From the NCBI RefSeq assembly GCF_030817415.1, contig NZ_JAUSZI010000002.1, positions 11,073,501-11,137,500 of the forward strand: 64,000 nt of DNA, in the 5' to 3' direction. Position 1 is the stretch's first letter. Each line of letters begins with the position of its first letter. A model generated the notes under the pieces. The model was not told where the DNA came from, searched no databases, and saw nothing but the letters and a program-made list of their open reading frames with translations. Below, piece by piece: positions 61,113 to 64,000 of the stretch. The stretch comes from Streptomyces umbrinus (lineage in GTDB: Bacteria; Actinomycetota; Actinomycetes; Streptomycetales; Streptomycetaceae). The position numbers and the translations under genes are program-made.

Positions 61113-61853
61113 ATGACATCGATGGATCCGTTCCGCGACGAAGCCCGCAGCCGTGGTTTACCCGAGGACGAGGTCGAGCGGTGGCTCGACACCGCCCGTC
61201 GCAGCGCGATGCTGAACCTCGCCGGTGAGACACCGCCCGACGACCCGCCGGCCGGACGGCTCGGCGGGTTGCCGCCGATGCCCGATGACGAGCCCGTTCC
61301 GGACCTGCCGTTCCTCGCCTCGGTCGACCTCGCGGCCGTCCCGCCGGGTGCGACGGACCTCCCGCTGCCCGAGGACGGCACGTTGCTCTTCTTCGCGGAC
61401 ACGGAGGACCCGTGGAGCGACGACGACTGGCACCGGCTCGTCCACGTCCCGGTCGGCACGCCCGTCTCCGAACGCGCTTCGAGCTGCGAGTGGCTGCCGG
61501 AGGTCCGCCCGGCCCGGGATCTGCATCTGACGATCACGCCCTCGCTGCCCAACCGCGGTTCGGACACCGAGGAGTTTCCGCACGGCAGCGAGCTGGGCTC
61601 CGTGTGGTGGAAGACCTGCGGCGAGATGACTACGGACGGACCTGTGCAGTTGGGCGGCTGCCCCTGGGTCTGGAACGCGGATCCCCTCACGGACCACGAC
61701 CACGGACCGGGTGACTGGGTGCTGCTCGCGGAGGTCGGGGGCGAGGGCGTGACCGAGGGCGACCTGGGCGTCGTTCACTGGGTGATTCGCCGGGACGACC
61801 TGGCCGACCGCCAATTCGACCGGGCCCGGGCCCACTTCGACATGGTCGGCTGA
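61113..61853 (+). CDS. DUF1963 (YwqG-like) protein
   Basis: 246 residues, cytoplasmic. Family marks are GRLGGLPPMPDDEPVPDLPF, LASVDLAAVP, the DGTLLFFADTEDP strand, the HKMGGYP-equivalent LGGCPWVW and WVLLAEVGGE. The function of DUF1963 is unknown. CATACT 6 bp before the ATG suggests a leaderless transcript. Confidence 0.85.
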   Translation: MTSMDPFRDEARSRGLPEDEVERWLDTARRSAMLNLAGETPPDDPPAGRLGGLPPMPDDEPVPDLPFLASVDLAAVPPGATDLPLPEDGTLLFFADTEDPWSDDDWHRLVHVPVGTPVSERASSCEWLPEVRPARDLHLTITPSLPNRGSDTEEFPHGSELGSVWWKTCGEMTTDGPVQLGGCPWVWNADPLTDHDHGPGDWVLLAEVGGEGVTEGDLGVVHWVIRRDDLADRQFDRARAHFDMVG

Positions 61854-62135
61854 CGCAGCCTCGGACGTGGGGCATCCCCCCCGGCTTGCAGGGCTCCAAG
61901 TTCCTTTCCCGCGTACCGGAATTGAGGGCCTCAGAGGCGCCGTGAACGGGGTCGTACGCGGCTTCGGTGAGCCCTCGGGTGCGTTCCGGGCGTAGTGCGC
62001 GGCCCCTGGGTCGACCGCCTCCGGATGTGCCCTCACCAGCCCGCCCGCGGCCTTGGCAGAAAGGCTCTGACCTGGCGTTTTCCTGGATTCCGCCTACGCT
62101 GGGGAGGTCAGCCGGACGCCATGGGAGGGGTCTTT

Positions 62136-63317
62136 GTGAGTGGGGAAAACACGGGGTACGACGCTGCCGACATCGAGGTGCTGGAGGGGCGGGAAGCCGT
62201 TCGGAAGCGGCCCGGGATGTGGGTCGGCTCGACCGGTGAACGCGGTCCGCATCACATGGTGTTCGAGGTCGTCGGCCGGGCGGTGAACCAGGTCCTGGTC
62301 GGCGGCAGCGGCAGCGGCAGTGGGAGCGGCTTCGTCGATGTCACTCTCACGCCCGACGGCGGCGTGCGGGTCGCCGACGACGGGCCGGCGGGTCCCTTCG
62401 AGGCCGCCGGGGACGCACGCGGCCCGGACCTCGAAGCGCTGCTGACCAGCTTCCACGCCGGGCCAGAGCTCAGTGGCCGGCAGATCACGGACGTGGGTCA
62501 GTTCCGGGCGGGGCTCTTCGTCGTCAACGCCCTGTCGAGCCGGCTGACGGCCGAGGCGCGGGGCGAGGAGGCCCGCCGGGTCCATGAGTACGCGCGCGGC
62601 GTCGAGGTCGCCCCGCCAGCCGCCATGGAGCCGGCGACCGGCAGCGGGACGACCATCACCTTCTGGCCCGACAGTGAGATCTTCGAGACGACGCAGTGTT
62701 CGTTCGCCGTGCTGGCGGAGCGTTTCCGGCAGGTGGCCTTCCTCAACCGGGGCCTGGGGATCTCGCTGACCGACGAACGCCCGGCGGGCGGGGCCCGGGC
62801 GGTGTCGTTCCGGTTCCCGGAGGGAGTTCGGGACTTCGTGGCCGCCCTTGACGCGGAGACGGGGTCGGGCGTCCAGCCGGACGTCATCGGCTTCGAGCAC
62901 GAGGACCCGCGGATGGCGGGGACGATGGAAGTGGCCCTGCTGTGGACCGGCTCCCGCAAGGAACGGATACTCGGCTTCGCCAACAGCCGGGCCACTCGCG
63001 AGGGCGGCACGCACGTGGACGGCTTCCGCGACGGAGTGGCGGCCGCGGTCATCGCGTACGCACGGGAGCGAGGGTTGCCGACAAGGGACCTTGACCCCCG
63101 CGACGACCGGATCTGCAGGAGCCTCACGGCAGTTGTGTCGGTGAAACTCGACCATCCCGAATTCCTCGGCGCCACACGCGGGCTGCTGGGCAACAGCGAG
63201 GTGCGGGACTGTGTGGGGGACGCTGTCCGGGAACACCTCGGAATCTGGTTCGAGGAGGAGCCGGAGCGGGCCGCGGAGTTCGTCGCCCGAATCCTCCGGG
63301 GCATCCACGAGGACTGA
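62136..63317 (+). CDS. Degenerate, truncated GyrB paralogue (ATPase and transducer parts only)
   Basis: 393 residues against about 640-690 for GyrB; it ends where the TOPRIM domain should begin. The start YDAADIEVLEGREAVRKRPG followed by MWVGSTGERGPHHMVFEVV is plainly GyrB. Key residues are partly lost: Glu44 and Asp81 are kept, but the Mg-binding Asn is Arg48, the ATP-lid motif GLHGVG is replaced by DVGQFRAG, and the QTKTKLGN loop reads GATRGLLGN without the catalytic Lys. A Gly-Ser run (57-65) is inserted. ATP hydrolysis is doubtful. GTG at 62136 has GGAGGGG 5 nt upstream. Neighbours give no topoisomerase partner. Confidence 0.88.
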   Translation: MSGENTGYDAADIEVLEGREAVRKRPGMWVGSTGERGPHHMVFEVVGRAVNQVLVGGSGSGSGSGFVDVTLTPDGGVRVADDGPAGPFEAAGDARGPDLEALLTSFHAGPELSGRQITDVGQFRAGLFVVNALSSRLTAEARGEEARRVHEYARGVEVAPPAAMEPATGSGTTITFWPDSEIFETTQCSFAVLAERFRQVAFLNRGLGISLTDERPAGGARAVSFRFPEGVRDFVAALDAETGSGVQPDVIGFEHEDPRMAGTMEVALLWTGSRKERILGFANSRATREGGTHVDGFRDGVAAAVIAYARERGLPTRDLDPRDDRICRSLTAVVSVKLDHPEFLGATRGLLGNSEVRDCVGDAVREHLGIWFEEEPERAAEFVARILRGIHED

Positions 63318-63377
63318 GCAGCTCGGCGACCCTGCCGGCGGCCGGCCCTCGCCCTGTACTCGGAGCGGCCGAGGATG

Positions 63378-63748
63378 TCACTCCCGGCTGGTGTCGATGA
63401 CGCAGAAGCGGTTGCCGTCGGGGTCGGCCAGCACCACGAAATCAGGGTCGTCGGGATACAGGTCCCAGTCGACGCGTTGGGGGCGCCGAGAGACACCAAC
63501 CGGTCGACCTCGGCGGCCCGATCCGCCGCGTTCCCGGCGTAGAGGTCCAGATGGACGCGCGGATGCTCCTGTACCGGTGTCCCGCTCAGGCCGAGCGCCA
63601 GTTGGGGGCCGGTCCCTTGGGCGGGCACCAGCACCACCCAGTCGTCCTCCGGCTCGTCGCGCGGGACGTACCCGAGAGCCTCCATCCAGAACGCGGTCGC
63701 ACGCCGCACATCCCACACGCCCAACACCACGGATCCGATCTTCAGCAT
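63378..63748 (-). pseudogene. VOC/glyoxalase family protein, frameshifted
   Basis: About 123 residues when repaired. The 5' part reads KIGSVVLGVWDVRRATAFWM, ALGYVPRDEPEDDWVVL and HLDLYAGNAADRAAEVDRLV. After LGAP the frame breaks at a run of five G (plus strand, 63479-63483); adding one base restores QRVDWDLYPDDPDFVVLADP and the normal family ending DGNRFCVIDTSRE. A one-base deletion in a homopolymer is the simplest reading, either real or a sequencing error. The reaction is unknown. ATG at 63748. Confidence 0.85.
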
Positions 63749-63865
63749 GCGCCGAGTGAAGCAGATGTCTGCCGGTGAGGGGGCTCTCTTTTTTGGCGTC
63801 CCGATTCGGCTGCGGCTGCGTGTGGGCGTGGGTGGGGGTGGGGTGTGCGTTGCGTGTCGCCCGTG

Positions 63866-64000
63866 TCAGGTTCGGCCGGGGCCTTCGCTGTCGAAGCCTC
63901 CGCGGTCGTTCTCGTTCCAGGCCGGGGGCTTCTGCTTCGCCGCGCGGCGGGTCGGGCTGTTTCCATGGCCCGGGAGCCGGTGCGCGGTCAGCCGATGGTT
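63866..64000 (-). CDS. C-terminal end of a protein continuing beyond the window
   Basis: An open minus-strand frame enters from the window edge and ends at the stop at 63866-63868. The 44 visible residues (ending PAWNENDRGGFDSEGPGRT) are hydrophilic and probably a disordered tail. The call rests on composition and position only. Confidence 0.45.
   Translation of the reverse strand, partial: NHRLTAHRLPGHGNSPTRRAAKQKPPAWNENDRGGFDSEGPGRT

Overview
This is a high-GC actinobacterial window that reads as a Streptomyces chromosome. Supporting signs are a MelC1/MelC2 tyrosinase pair, a popR-clpP3-clpP4 locus, two carbohydrate importers without their own ATPase (the MsiK-sharing arrangement known in Streptomyces), a DUF6230/DUF6114 pair, several leaderless-type starts, and intergenic hairpin repeats of types common in the genus. 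The mix of sugar import, catabolism and conserved hypotheticals suggests an arm-proximal accessory region. I found no rRNA, tRNA, prophage, CRISPR array or antibiotic cluster.

Layout. 0-3.6 kb: a cut-off epoxide hydrolase, a PhnB-like VOC protein and an ABC exporter, with a 27-bp tandem hairpin array between the last two. 3.8-9.0 kb: a translationally coupled dipeptide/nickel-type ABC importer (binding protein, two permeases, double ATPase). 9.2-11.9 kb: a CocE/NonD hydrolase carrying a frameshift, coupled to a TetR regulator. 12.0-18.1 kb: an IclR regulator divergent from a catabolic operon (C-C bond hydrolase, double-length class III CoA-transferase, frameshifted acyl-CoA ligase). 18.1-24.0 kb: SGNH lipoprotein, MFS exporter, PLP decarboxylase, a membrane-anchored hypothetical, a fused relic of an MMPL transporter and a NarL-type regulator, and an L,D-transpeptidase. 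24.0-29.9 kb: a sugar ABC importer with a Gfo/Idh/MocA oxidoreductase and a divergent ROK regulator. 30.3-37.3 kb: a second sugar importer, a SIS-domain protein, a GH89 alpha-N-acetylglucosaminidase and a GntR/HutC regulator, apparently an alpha-GlcNAc uptake and breakdown locus. 37.5-39.2 kb: clpP3, clpP4 and popR. 39.3-47.2 kb: CDF metal exporter, a TerD-CAP-CAP fusion, a TetR/SDR divergent pair, an aldo/keto reductase, and an MFS/MerR divergent pair. 47.2-54.3 kb: MBL hydrolase, DUF1232 protein, an acyl-CoA-type flavin monooxygenase, a beta-propeller amidohydrolase and tyrosinase with its caddie. 54.6-64 kb: an aminoglycoside nucleotidyltransferase-like protein, an orphan ChvE-type binding protein, secreted and membrane hypotheticals, AlkB-like, RibD-like and DUF1963 proteins, a degenerate half-length GyrB paralogue and a frameshifted VOC protein.

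Two themes stand out. First, regulation can be read directly: palindromic operators sit next to the ROK, GntR, TetR, MerR and IclR genes, and the GntR gene is preceded by a tandem duplication that makes a small upstream ORF. Second, four genes carry single-base frameshifts at or near short homopolymers, so either this copy is decaying or the assembly has indel errors. All calls rest on reading the sequence and on recalled family knowledge; no database search was run.
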